From an uncultured Lysobacteraceae bacterium (lineage in GTDB: Bacteria; Pseudomonadota; Gammaproteobacteria; Xanthomonadales; Rhodanobacteraceae), in assembly GCA_946482585.1 (NCBI GenBank), contig CAMLSI010000046.1:1-16621 (forward strand): a stretch of 16,621 bases of DNA, given 5' to 3'. The notes under the pieces were generated by a model, which saw nothing but the letters and a program-made list of their open reading frames with translations, was not told the origin of the DNA and made no database searches. This document shows, piece by piece, positions 1-5,819 of the stretch. Numbering within the stretch: position 1 is the first letter of the stretch; each line of letters begins with the position of its first letter. Position numbers and translations under genes: made by a program.

Positions 1-267
1 CTCAAGGGCATGGGCGTCGCGCCGGCCGGCGTCACGACCGAGAAGACCGGCCATCACCATCTGCTCATCGACGTGGCCGAGCTGTCGCCGATGAACCAGC
101 CGCTGCCCAACGACGACACGCACAAGCATTTCGGCGGCGGCCAGACCGAGACGACGCTGACCTTGCCGCCCGGCAAGCACACGCTGCAGCTCGTCCTCGG
201 CGACGCGCTGCACATTCCGTTCGATCCGCCGATCCTGTCGAAGAAGATCACGGTGACAGTGAAATAG
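1..267 (+). CDS. DUF4399 domain protein, C-terminal part (5' end outside window)
   Basis: The frame is open from the first base (it reads LKG before the first Met) and ends with TAG at 265-267, so only the last 88 residues are present. The family signature is visible: GMGVAPAG, then GHHHLLID, then an HFGGGQTE segment, an LxLPPGKHTLQLVLGDA stretch, and a closing beta-strand ITVTVK. This order fits DUF4399, a small beta-rich domain found in exported proteins of proteobacteria, whose role is not established as far as I know. The His-rich GHHHLLID and DTHKHFGGG segments could bind metal, but that is only a suggestion. The missing N-terminus should carry the signal peptide. The gene converges on the minus-strand gene that ends at 354. 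The family call is fairly certain; function is unknown. Confidence 0.85.
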   Translation, partial: LKGMGVAPAGVTTEKTGHHHLLIDVAELSPMNQPLPNDDTHKHFGGGQTETTLTLPPGKHTLQLVLGDALHIPFDPPILSKKITVTVK

Positions 268-283
268 TCGAGCGGATTTCAGG

Positions 284-312
284 CGAGGCGCGGCCGGATA
301 CGTCGCGCCTCG
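284..312. terminator. Hairpin between convergent genes, possible weak terminator
   Basis: CGAGGCGCG (284-292) is perfectly complementary to CGCGCCTCG (304-312), giving a 9-bp stem with an 11-nt loop. It lies between the stop codons of two convergent genes (267 and 354). Neither strand has a T-run after the stem, so intrinsic termination would be weak. Its position suggests a two-way transcription block, which is inference. Confidence 0.4.
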
Positions 313-353
313 AATAGCGCGACCCGCGATCCTCGTTCTTGCGTGCCGTTCGA

Positions 354-887
354 CTACGCGGGCAGCAGTCCCTTCTCGACCAGCCACGCGCGCGCATCGT
401 CGGCATCCCGCTCGAACCAGGCACGTGTCGAGCCGAGCCGATAGGTGTAACCCCAGGTGTCCATGTCACGCATGAGCCGGGCGCTGCCGACATCGCGCAA
501 CTGTCCGGCGAGCACGATCTGCAGATAGCAGGTCGCGTCTTCTTCGGCGACGGAGTCGGTCGCGTCGGTATGGACCTGGGCGCGACGTTCGGGCGGCTGC
601 ACGATCAGATGACAGGCTTCGTGCAGCGCCGAATGCACCGGCGTGTCGCCGCGCACGTAGACGCGGCAGCCGATCAGGCCCGCTTCCGGTTCGCCCCAGT
701 AGCTGCCGGGAATCGGCGCGCCTTCGGCTACTTCGACGAGCTCGAGCGCGTGCGCGGCCAGCAGCGCGCGCAGTGCGGCGACATCGATGTCGGCGAGCGT
801 GAGCACGCGGTCTGCGGCGGCGTGCGCCGCCGCATCCGGGAGATTCGCCGCCTGCGGTTCGCGGGCGGCGCCGTCGTGCATGGTCAT
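354..887 (-). CDS. HEACH-motif protein, putative zinc peptidase, last gene of the min operon
   Basis: 177 residues with an ATG start at 887, 37 nt beyond the minE stop and on the same strand, so it is probably the last gene of the GNAT-minC-minD-minE operon. The key motif is HEACHLIV at residues 89-96, an HExxH site (H89, E90, H93). About 23 residues later comes an acidic segment, EEDA (115-118), where gluzincin-type peptidases often place their third, glutamate ligand. This spacing resembles M78/ImmA-type peptidases, but I cannot assign the protein to that family. No signal peptide or membrane segment is visible, so it should be cytoplasmic. The first 25 residues are Ala-rich and poorly structured. 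The ribosome binding site is weak, so translation may depend on minE. The motif is seen; enzyme activity and any link to division are inference. Confidence 0.75.
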   Translation of the reverse strand: MTMHDGAAREPQAANLPDAAAHAAADRVLTLADIDVAALRALLAAHALELVEVAEGAPIPGSYWGEPEAGLIGCRVYVRGDTPVHSALHEACHLIVQPPERRAQVHTDATDSVAEEDATCYLQIVLAGQLRDVGSARLMRDMDTWGYTYRLGSTRAWFERDADDARAWLVEKGLLPA

Positions 888-924
888 GCCGTCAGGAGCG
901 TCTGCCGCATCGAAACCGCGTCGC

Positions 925-1206
925 TCAGGCTTCGCGCGCCGCGGCTGCCGCGGCGGCGGCCGCGCTGGCCTTGTCGGGCAAGGTCACGGTCAAGTCGAGC
1001 ACTTCGTGGTCGCCGTCGCGCTTGACCTGGATGTCGACGGCTTCCTGATCGACGTTGACGTATTTGCGGATCACTTCGAGCAGCTCGCGCCGCAGCAGCG
1101 GCAGGTAGTCCGGGCTGCCGCGAGCGCTGCGCTCTTGCGCGACGATGATGCGCAGCCGCTCCTTGGTCTGCTTCGGGGTGCCGCGCAGGAAATCGAACAG
1201 GCCCAT
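925..1206 (-). CDS. minE: MinE, cell division topological specificity factor
   Basis: 93 residues, with ATG at 1206, two bases after the minD stop. A GGGAG ribosome binding site lies inside the last codons of minD, so the two genes are probably translationally coupled. MinE stimulates the MinD ATPase and drives MinCD pole-to-pole oscillation, keeping the FtsZ ring at midcell. The N-terminal MGLFDFLRG is the typical membrane-targeting and anti-MinCD start, followed by the helix [12 protein letters not shown] (residues 15-26) and the topological specificity region with [17 protein letters not shown] (34-50). The family is usually about 85-90 residues. The extra length here is an alanine-rich tail (nine consecutive Ala at 82-90), probably disordered. 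The identification is secure. Confidence 0.97.
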   Translation of the reverse strand: MGLFDFLRGTPKQTKERLRIIVAQERSARGSPDYLPLLRRELLEVIRKYVNVDQEAVDIQVKRDGDHEVLDLTVTLPDKASAAAAAAAAAREA

Positions 1207-1208
1207 GC

Positions 1209-2021
1209 TCAGCTCCCGAACAGTCGCGAGAGGATGCCCTTCTTCGGTGCGTCGAGGAATCGCATCGGGCGCGTTTCGCCGAGCAGCCGCGCGACGGCGT
1301 CGTCGTAGGCATGGCCGGCGTTCGAGGCTTCGTCGAGGATCACCGGAACGCCCGAGTTCGAGGCGGCGAGCACGCCTTCCGATTCCGGGATGACACCGAG
1401 CACTTCGATGCCGAGGATTTCCTTGACGTCGTCGATGCTCATCATGTCGCCCGCCGCGACGCGCGTCGGGTTGTAGCGCGTCAGCAGCAGATGCTGCACG
1501 ACCGGCGTCGCACCGGTTTCGGCGCGGCGCGTCTTGGACGACAGCAGGCCCAGGATGCGGTCGGAGTCGCGCACCGACGAGACTTCCGGATTGACCACGA
1601 CGATCGCGCGGTCGGCGAAGTACATCGCGAGGAACGCGCCCTTCTCGATGCCGGCCGGCGAATCGCAGAGGACGTAGTCGAAGCCTTCGTCTTTCAGTTC
1701 GTTGAGGACGCGCTCGACGCCTTCCTTGGTCAGCGCGTCCTTGTCGCGCGTCTGCGAAGCGGCGAGGACGTGCAGGTTCTCGTAGCGCTTGTCCTTGATC
1801 AGTGCCTGCTTCAACGTGCATTCCTGATGGATTACGTTGACGAAGTCGTACACGACGCGGCGCTCGCAGCCCATGATCAGGTCGAGGTTGCGCAGGCCGA
1901 CGTCGAAATCGATCACGGCGACCTTCTTGCCGTGCTTGGCCAGTCCCACGGCGACCGACGCGCTCGACGTGGTCTTGCCGACGCCGCCCTTGCCGGAGGT
2001 GATGACGATGAATTCGGTCAA
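1209..2021 (-). CDS. minD: MinD, septum-site-determining ATPase (TTG start)
   Basis: 270 residues, the normal MinD length. MinD is a ParA/Mrp-type ATPase that dimerises with ATP on the inner membrane, recruits MinC and is released by MinE. The deviant Walker [10 protein letters not shown] (residues 10-18), carries signature K11 and catalytic K16. [12 protein letters not shown] (36-47) holds D38 and D40, and [10 protein letters not shown] is the usual switch region. The C-terminal amphipathic helix [11 protein letters not shown] (260-270) is the membrane-targeting sequence. The start is TTG at 2021: translation from there gives the expected N-terminus [13 protein letters not shown], no in-frame ATG lies nearby, and a GGAGAG binding site sits just upstream. 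It lies 36 nt after minC and 2 nt before minE. A TTG start may lower MinD output relative to MinE. Confidence 0.97.
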   Translation of the reverse strand: MTEFIVITSGKGGVGKTTSSASVAVGLAKHGKKVAVIDFDVGLRNLDLIMGCERRVVYDFVNVIHQECTLKQALIKDKRYENLHVLAASQTRDKDALTKEGVERVLNELKDEGFDYVLCDSPAGIEKGAFLAMYFADRAIVVVNPEVSSVRDSDRILGLLSSKTRRAETGATPVVQHLLLTRYNPTRVAAGDMMSIDDVKEILGIEVLGVIPESEGVLAASNSGVPVILDEASNAGHAYDDAVARLLGETRPMRFLDAPKKGILSRLFGS

Positions 2022-2057
2022 GTTGCTCTCTCCACAATGGCTCTTGTCGCTTTTGCG

Positions 2058-2843
2058 CTACGGACCGAGCCTGGCCAGCAGCAGCTTCTCCCCCTCCAGC
2101 CAGACCTGCACGGGTTTGCCGCGCAGATCGGCCGGGATGTCTTCGAAAACGCGGTAGTGACCCGCGATCGACACGAGTTCGGCCTGGAAATCCTGGCAGA
2201 AGATGCGCGCCGAGGTGTCGCCCTGGGCGCCCGCGATCGCCTTGCCGCGCAGCGCCGCGTAGACGTGGACCGAGCCGTCGGCGATGACTTCGGCGCCGTG
2301 ACCGACGACCGCCGTGATGACGAGATCCGAGCCGCGCGCGTAGACCTGCTGGCCCGAACGTACCGGCAGCGACTGCAGCATGCCGGCCGCGCCGCGGGGG
2401 GCACTGGGCGGAGGCGGCGTCGCGCGGGCCGGCGCCGGCACGGGCGCCGCAACGGTTTCGACGGCGGCCGCGGCGGGTTCCGGCGCGGTTCCGGCGGCGC
2501 TTTCATAGGCCGCGCGGAATTTCGCGAACAGCGGCAGATCGAGCGCGCGCGCCAGCGCTTCGTTTTCGCTCGTGCCGTAGGCGAGGCCCACCGGCAGCAT
2601 GCCGCTCGCACGTATCGTCGCGAGCACCGCGCGCACGCGGTCGGCGTCGGGCAGCTGCGGCAGGTGGCTCAGGTCCAGCACGACCGGCGCGCGCAGGAAC
2701 AGCTGCGGCGCGGTGTCGAGTTTCAGCCGGAGCTCCTGCGCGAGCGTGGCGTCGTCGAGGCTTTTCAGGCGCAGATTGGCGATGCCGACCTGGCCGAACT
2801 TGAGTTCTCCCACCGGCTCGAAACTGGGCAGCGGTCGGCTCAT
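2058..2843 (-). CDS. minC: MinC, septum site inhibitor of FtsZ assembly
   Basis: 261 residues. MinC is recruited to the membrane by MinD and blocks FtsZ polymerisation near the poles. The N-terminal domain (about residues 10-105) shows the MinC_N pattern, including [13 protein letters not shown] and a [10 protein letters not shown] strand. A Pro/Ala-rich linker (about 115-150) leads into the C-terminal beta-helix domain (about 155-261), with [16 protein letters not shown], a [27 protein letters not shown] stretch (seen in pieces), a conserved phenylalanine-rich [14 protein letters not shown] segment and a C-terminal [10 protein letters not shown]. This dimeric domain binds MinD. ATG at 2843 is four bases from the stop of the upstream GNAT gene, and minD follows after 36 nt, so all are probably co-transcribed. 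The linker is longer and more proline-rich than in E. coli MinC. Confidence 0.97.
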   Translation of the reverse strand: MSRPLPSFEPVGELKFGQVGIANLRLKSLDDATLAQELRLKLDTAPQLFLRAPVVLDLSHLPQLPDADRVRAVLATIRASGMLPVGLAYGTSENEALARALDLPLFAKFRAAYESAAGTAPEPAAAAVETVAAPVPAPARATPPPPSAPRGAAGMLQSLPVRSGQQVYARGSDLVITAVVGHGAEVIADGSVHVYAALRGKAIAGAQGDTSARIFCQDFQAELVSIAGHYRVFEDIPADLRGKPVQVWLEGEKLLLARLGP

Positions 2844-2847
2844 GCGG

Positions 2848-3462
2848 TCAGATTCCGCCTGCTGCGCGCCGCGGCGAACTCTGGCCCTGTCGCGCGCGCT
2901 CGGCGAGCCAGGGCTGGTTAGGCAACTGGCCGGTGGGGCCGTCGAGGTAGGTGCTGCGCACGAAATCGAAGCTCGGCAGGTTCTTGGCGAGCAGGCTCAC
3001 GCGCTTGCCGAGGCCGGGCATGATCTGCTGCCCGACCTCCTGGAAACCGTAGGTGCCGTGGAACAGCACCGACACGTCGTCGCGCGGCTCGAGGAACACT
3101 TCGCACGACAGCACGGGCACGCGCACTTCGGCGTAGCTCGTCGCGTCGGCATAGAACACGCGGCCGAGGCCGAGGCCTCGGTAGGGCTTCGCGATGACGA
3201 TGCGGTCGATGTAGACGAACGCGGCGAAACGCTCGCGAAACCAGCGGAAATTGGGGCTTTCGTAATCGCAGGTCTCGCGCATCGCGATCAGGAAACCGGC
3301 GACGTGGCCGTCGACGTCGGCGATGCGGAAATAGTCCGCGTTGTCGAAAAACCAGCGGATTCGCGTCGAATCCAGGGCAAGGATGGTCGGTCCGGCGGCG
3401 TTGTTCAATGCAAGGACGGAATCCAGCTCGTGCTCGCGCACGTCGCGGATGGCGATAGCCAT
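2848..3462 (-). CDS. GNAT-family acetyltransferase at the head of the min operon
   Basis: 204 residues. The start is ATG at 3462, preceded by GGAG at a good distance; longer in-frame starts upstream lack this. The fold is GNAT: the N-terminal MAIAIRDVREHELDSVLAL matches the beta1-alpha1 region, and IDRIVIAKPYRGLGLGRVF (85-103) is motif A with the acetyl-CoA pyrophosphate loop RGLGLG (95-100). Later EVFLEPRDDVSVLFHGTYGF is the usual C-terminal motif B region. Wording such as YFRIADVDGHVAGFLIAM resembles the predicted acetyltransferases of COG3818. The substrate is unknown. The last 40 residues, rich in Pro, Gln and Arg, go beyond the usual domain. Its stop lies 4 nt from the minC start, so it is the first gene of the division operon. 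Whether it modifies a division protein is speculation. Confidence 0.88.
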   Translation of the reverse strand: MAIAIRDVREHELDSVLALNNAAGPTILALDSTRIRWFFDNADYFRIADVDGHVAGFLIAMRETCDYESPNFRWFRERFAAFVYIDRIVIAKPYRGLGLGRVFYADATSYAEVRVPVLSCEVFLEPRDDVSVLFHGTYGFQEVGQQIMPGLGKRVSLLAKNLPSFDFVRSTYLDGPTGQLPNQPWLAERARQGQSSPRRAAGGI

Positions 3463-3519
3463 TCGTTGCTCCAGCGGTATTGCGGGGCGGCCTACCGATG
3501 GCGGCCCACGGACTGCGCA

Positions 3520-3548
3520 AGTATCGCATGGGGCTGCCGGACTGGCCA
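3520..3548 (-). promoter_or_regulatory. Candidate sigma-70-type promoter for the GNAT-min operon
   Basis: On the minus strand, TGGCCA (3548-3543, four of six matches to TTGACA) is followed after 17 nt by GATACT (3525-3520, four of six matches to TATAAT). The -10 box has an extended TG motif (TGC directly before it). It lies about 58 nt upstream of the GNAT start. In such GC-rich DNA this is a modest match. Confidence 0.35.
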
Positions 3549-3593
3549 TGATGCGCCGCGGGAGGCGGCTGCCGCGGCGATTTCCGCGACCGC

Positions 3594-3624
3594 CGGCGCG
3601 GAGGGGGGCGGCGCCCCCGCGCCG
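3594..3624. repeat. Very GC-rich inverted repeat in the divergent intergenic region
   Basis: CGGCGCGG (3594-3601) pairs perfectly with CCGCGCCG (3617-3624), and the interior (GGGGGC with GCCCCC, 3604-3618) can also fold, giving a stable hairpin of about 31 nt. It lies 51 nt upstream of the histidine kinase start, between two divergently transcribed genes. No T-run follows. It could be a 5'-leader structure or simply a by-product of high GC content. Confidence 0.4.
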
Positions 3625-3675
3625 GGCGCGACGCCTGACTTCGGGCAGGTACACCGATGCTCGCAGGCGCCTATC

Positions 3676-4851
3676 ATGCGCGCCATGCAGATCGCCCAGA
3701 TCAACCACATTCGCCTGATGCGCTACGCCGGGCTGTTCACGTACGTGTCGGCTGGCATGCCGCTGCTGCGCTACGAGAGCCTCGTCAACGAATTGATCGC
3801 CGACCAGCGCCCCCTGTGGCACCTGTCGGCCTGGGTGGTCTGCTATGCCGCGTTCGGCATCGTGTTCTGGGTGTTGCTGCTGAAGCTCGGCAGCCGTCGC
3901 TTCGTGCCGTTGAAACTCGCGCTGCTCGCCGTACTCGTCGCGCTCGCGGTCGCGATCGGCTGGTACAGCCAGAGCGGGCTCAGCGCGATGCTGCTCGTCG
4001 TGCAATCGATGCTGCTGCCCTGGCTCATGCCGCTGCGCGTCGCGATGATCTGCATGGTCGCGCAGAACTACGTGCTGGTGCCGGTATTCGCGAGCAATCC
4101 GGGCTGGACCATCGGCGACGCGGTGCTGCAGTCGAGCCTCTATCTCGGCATTTCCGCACTGGTGTTCTTCACGTCGCTGATCGCCAAGCAGCAGGGCGAG
4201 GCGCGCGAGGAGCAGCGCCGGCTGAATTCCGAACTGCGCGCGACGCGCGCGCTGCTGGCCGAATCCAGCCGCATCGCCGAGCGCCTGCGCATAGCGCGCG
4301 AATTGCACGATCTCGTCGGCCATCACCTGACCGCGCTCAGCCTCAATCTCGAAGTCGCGAGCCATCTCGTGCAGTCGCCCGCGCAGGAGCACGTGCGCAA
4401 GGCGCAGTCCGTGGCCAAGCTGCTGCTCGGCGACGTACGCGAAGTCGTCAGCCAGATGCGTGAAGACGACCGCATCGACCTGACTCAGGCGCTGCACACA
4501 CTGATCGAGGGCGTGCCGCAGCTCGACATCCAGCTGGAACTGCCGCCACGCTTCGGCGTCGACGATCCGCACCGTGCGCAGGTGCTGCTGCGCTGCGCGC
4601 AGGAAGTCATCACGAATACCGTGCGCCATTCCGGCGCGCGTACGCTTTGGCTGTGTTTCGAGCAGAAGGACGGCGAGATCGCCATCCATGCGCGCGACGA
4701 CGGCCGCGGCAGCGACAATCTCAAGCCCGGCAATGGTCTTGCCGGCATGCGCGAACGGCTCGCCCAGTTCGGCGGGCGCCTGGACATCACGACGGCGCGG
4801 GACCGGGGCTTCGCCCTCGACGCCCGGCTGCCCCTGGAGACGACTGCATGA
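3676..4851 (+). CDS. DesK-type membrane sensor histidine kinase
   Basis: 391 residues. The N-terminal half holds about six hydrophobic membrane segments (roughly residues 15-180) with no clear extracellular sensor domain, as in DesK-like kinases. A short coiled coil (about 180-205) leads to the HisKA_3 dimerisation helix ERLRIARELHDLVGHHL, with H211 as the predicted phospho-acceptor. The ATP-binding domain has an N-box (QEVITNTVRHS, N314) and the G-box DDGRGSDNLKPGNGLAGM, ending near 385. It should autophosphorylate and pass the phosphate to the regulator encoded next, whose ATG overlaps this stop codon (ATGA). Start choice: ATG at 3676 with GCAGG at 3663-3667, or ATG at 3685; the long frame reaching further upstream runs antisense to the GNAT gene and was rejected. 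The signal sensed is unknown. Confidence 0.93.
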   Translation: MRAMQIAQINHIRLMRYAGLFTYVSAGMPLLRYESLVNELIADQRPLWHLSAWVVCYAAFGIVFWVLLLKLGSRRFVPLKLALLAVLVALAVAIGWYSQSGLSAMLLVVQSMLLPWLMPLRVAMICMVAQNYVLVPVFASNPGWTIGDAVLQSSLYLGISALVFFTSLIAKQQGEAREEQRRLNSELRATRALLAESSRIAERLRIARELHDLVGHHLTALSLNLEVASHLVQSPAQEHVRKAQSVAKLLLGDVREVVSQMREDDRIDLTQALHTLIEGVPQLDIQLELPPRFGVDDPHRAQVLLRCAQEVITNTVRHSGARTLWLCFEQKDGEIAIHARDDGRGSDNLKPGNGLAGMRERLAQFGGRLDITTARDRGFALDARLPLETTA

Positions 4852-5489
4852 TTTCGGTATTGCTGGTAGACGATCAGACGCTGGTGCGGCAGGGTATCCG
4901 GAGTCTGCTCGAGCTTTCCGACGACATTCGCGTGATTGCCGAAGCCGCCGACGGCGTGCAGGCGGTCGAGATGATTCCGCAGAAGAAGCCCGATGTCGTG
5001 CTGCTCGACCTGCGCATGCCGGGAATGAGCGGCATCGACGTGCTCAACAGCCTCGCGCAGTCGAACCAGCTTCCCGCGACCATCATCCTGACGACGTTCG
5101 ACGACGACCAGCTCGTGCTCGCCGGGCTCAAGGCCGGCGCGCGCGGCTATCTGCTCAAGGACGTCTCGCTCGACCAGCTCGTGGACGCGGTCAAGACCGT
5201 CGCCGCCGGCGGTTCGCTGGTCGCGCCGGTCGTGACGCAGCGGCTGCTGTCGGGGCTCGAGCGCATGCACAACGAGTTCGTGAGCCTCGATCGCCCGGAT
5301 CCGTTGACTGAGCGCGAGACCGAGATCCTGCGCCTCATGGCCGGCGGCTACAGCAACAAGGAAATCGCGAACTCGCTCGGGGTGGCGGAGGGCACGGTCA
5401 AGAATCACGTGTCCAACATTCTGTCCAAGCTTGGCGTGCGCGACCGTACGCGCGCCGTGCTCAAGGCCTTCGAGCTCGGCATCGTCTGA
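4848..5489 (+). CDS. NarL/FixJ-type response regulator with LuxR HTH
   Basis: 213 residues, the standard length for the family. The receiver domain (1-120) begins MISVLLVDDQTLVRQG with the acidic pair D8-D9, carries the phospho-acceptor D54 in LLDLRMPGMSG, and has the conserved T (ILTTFDDD) and K (GYLLKDVS) switch residues. A linker is followed by a LuxR-type helix-turn-helix (about 150-213) with LTERETEILRLMAGGYSNKEIA and VAEGTVKNHVSNILSKLGVRDR. The first ATG overlaps the kinase stop by ATGA, so it is translationally coupled and is the obvious partner of the upstream kinase. It should bind DNA as a phosphorylated dimer. Its targets are not evident; the next plus-strand gene, 330 nt downstream, is one possibility. 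Confidence 0.96.
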   Translation: MISVLLVDDQTLVRQGIRSLLELSDDIRVIAEAADGVQAVEMIPQKKPDVVLLDLRMPGMSGIDVLNSLAQSNQLPATIILTTFDDDQLVLAGLKAGARGYLLKDVSLDQLVDAVKTVAAGGSLVAPVVTQRLLSGLERMHNEFVSLDRPDPLTERETEILRLMAGGYSNKEIANSLGVAEGTVKNHVSNILSKLGVRDRTRAVLKAFELGIV

Positions 5490-5543
5490 GCGGGAATCCC
5501 GCAGCGCGCGTTGCGCTGCTTGCGGGCCGGACGCGGCCGGCCC
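5490..5543 (+). terminator. Tandem hairpins after the response regulator, possible terminator
   Basis: Directly after the stop codon come GCGGG/CCCGC (5490-5502), then GCAGCGC/GCGCTGC with a 5-nt loop (5501-5519; mutually exclusive with part of the first), then GGGCCGG/CCGGCCC with a 6-nt loop (5524-5543). None is followed by a T-run, so this may be a Rho-dependent or structure-only end. Confidence is low. Confidence 0.35.
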
Positions 5544-5584
5544 GGACGCGACGCGCCGGGGCGTGTCGAGCGGACACGTCAAAC

Positions 5585-5600
5585 CCTTGTCGTAACAAGG
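5585..5600. promoter_or_regulatory. Inverted repeat CCTTGT-CGTA-ACAAGG, candidate operator
   Basis: This perfect 6-4-6 inverted repeat is one of the few AT-richer stretches in the gap between the response regulator and the SRPBCC protein gene. It could be a regulator binding site, possibly for the LuxR-type regulator encoded just upstream. The match to any known operator is not established. Confidence 0.3.
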
Positions 5601-5693
5601 AATTACAGTTCGCCGCGAGCAATCGCGCGGCGCTGTCAAGTCGTCGATATGACGGGGTTCAGGTAATAGCTATCGCTGTCTGGAGCAAGTACC

Positions 5694-5765
5694 ATGCGCG
5701 ACTCGGTGTACCGGTCGGCGCTGGAACGGCGCGTGCCCGGCATCGTTGATTCTCGACCTTGCTGA
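5694..5765 (+). CDS. Possible 23-residue leader peptide ORF
   Basis: ATG at 5694 is preceded by GGAG (5682-5685) with an 8-nt spacer, a better start signal than many in this window. It encodes a 23-residue basic peptide beginning MRDSVYRSALERRVPG and stops with TGA at 5763-5765. Eight bases later a perfect hairpin (5774-5791) begins, and the SRPBCC gene starts at 5820. This could be an upstream ORF that controls the next gene. The peptide has no recognised family and no run of one amino acid that would indicate classic attenuation. It is too short to judge from codon use, so it may be chance. Confidence 0.3.
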   Translation: MRDSVYRSALERRVPGIVDSRPC

Positions 5766-5773
5766 AAGCTTGC

Positions 5774-5791
5774 GGCGGTCCGGAGACCGCC
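5774..5791 (+). promoter_or_regulatory. Leader hairpin before the SRPBCC protein gene
   Basis: GGCGGTC (5774-5780) and GACCGCC (5785-5791) form a perfect 7-bp stem with a CGGA tetraloop. It lies between the stop of the short upstream ORF and the GGAG binding site (5807-5810) of the next gene. It may be a leader structure or an RNA stabiliser. No T-run follows, so it is not an intrinsic terminator. Confidence 0.4.
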
Positions 5792-5819
5792 CGACGGATT
5801 AGTCCTGGAGACATCTGGA

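Larger units (their letters stand above)
5544..5819 (+). other. Intergenic leader region upstream of the SRPBCC protein gene
   Basis: This gap holds several short features listed separately: a 16-nt inverted repeat (5585-5600), a 23-codon ORF with its own ribosome binding site (5694-5765) and a hairpin (5774-5791). There is also CGCCGCG/CGCGGCG (5611-5632). I could not identify a convincing -35/-10 pair, although TAATAG near 5663 is the most AT-rich hexamer. The frame on the opposite strand across this gap runs into the SRPBCC gene antisense and was not accepted. Confidence 0.5.

Noticed and set aside
1311..2921. Open frame of over 500 codons on the plus strand opposite minC and minD
   Set aside because: It is antisense to clear MinC and MinD genes. 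Its sequence is Arg/Asp/Ala-rich with no motifs, a typical by-product of GC-rich third positions.
2599..3675. Long N-terminal extension of the histidine kinase reading frame
   Set aside because: It runs antisense through minC and the GNAT gene, shows no domain, and has no membrane or signal pattern. Starts at 3676 or 3685 give a normal kinase.
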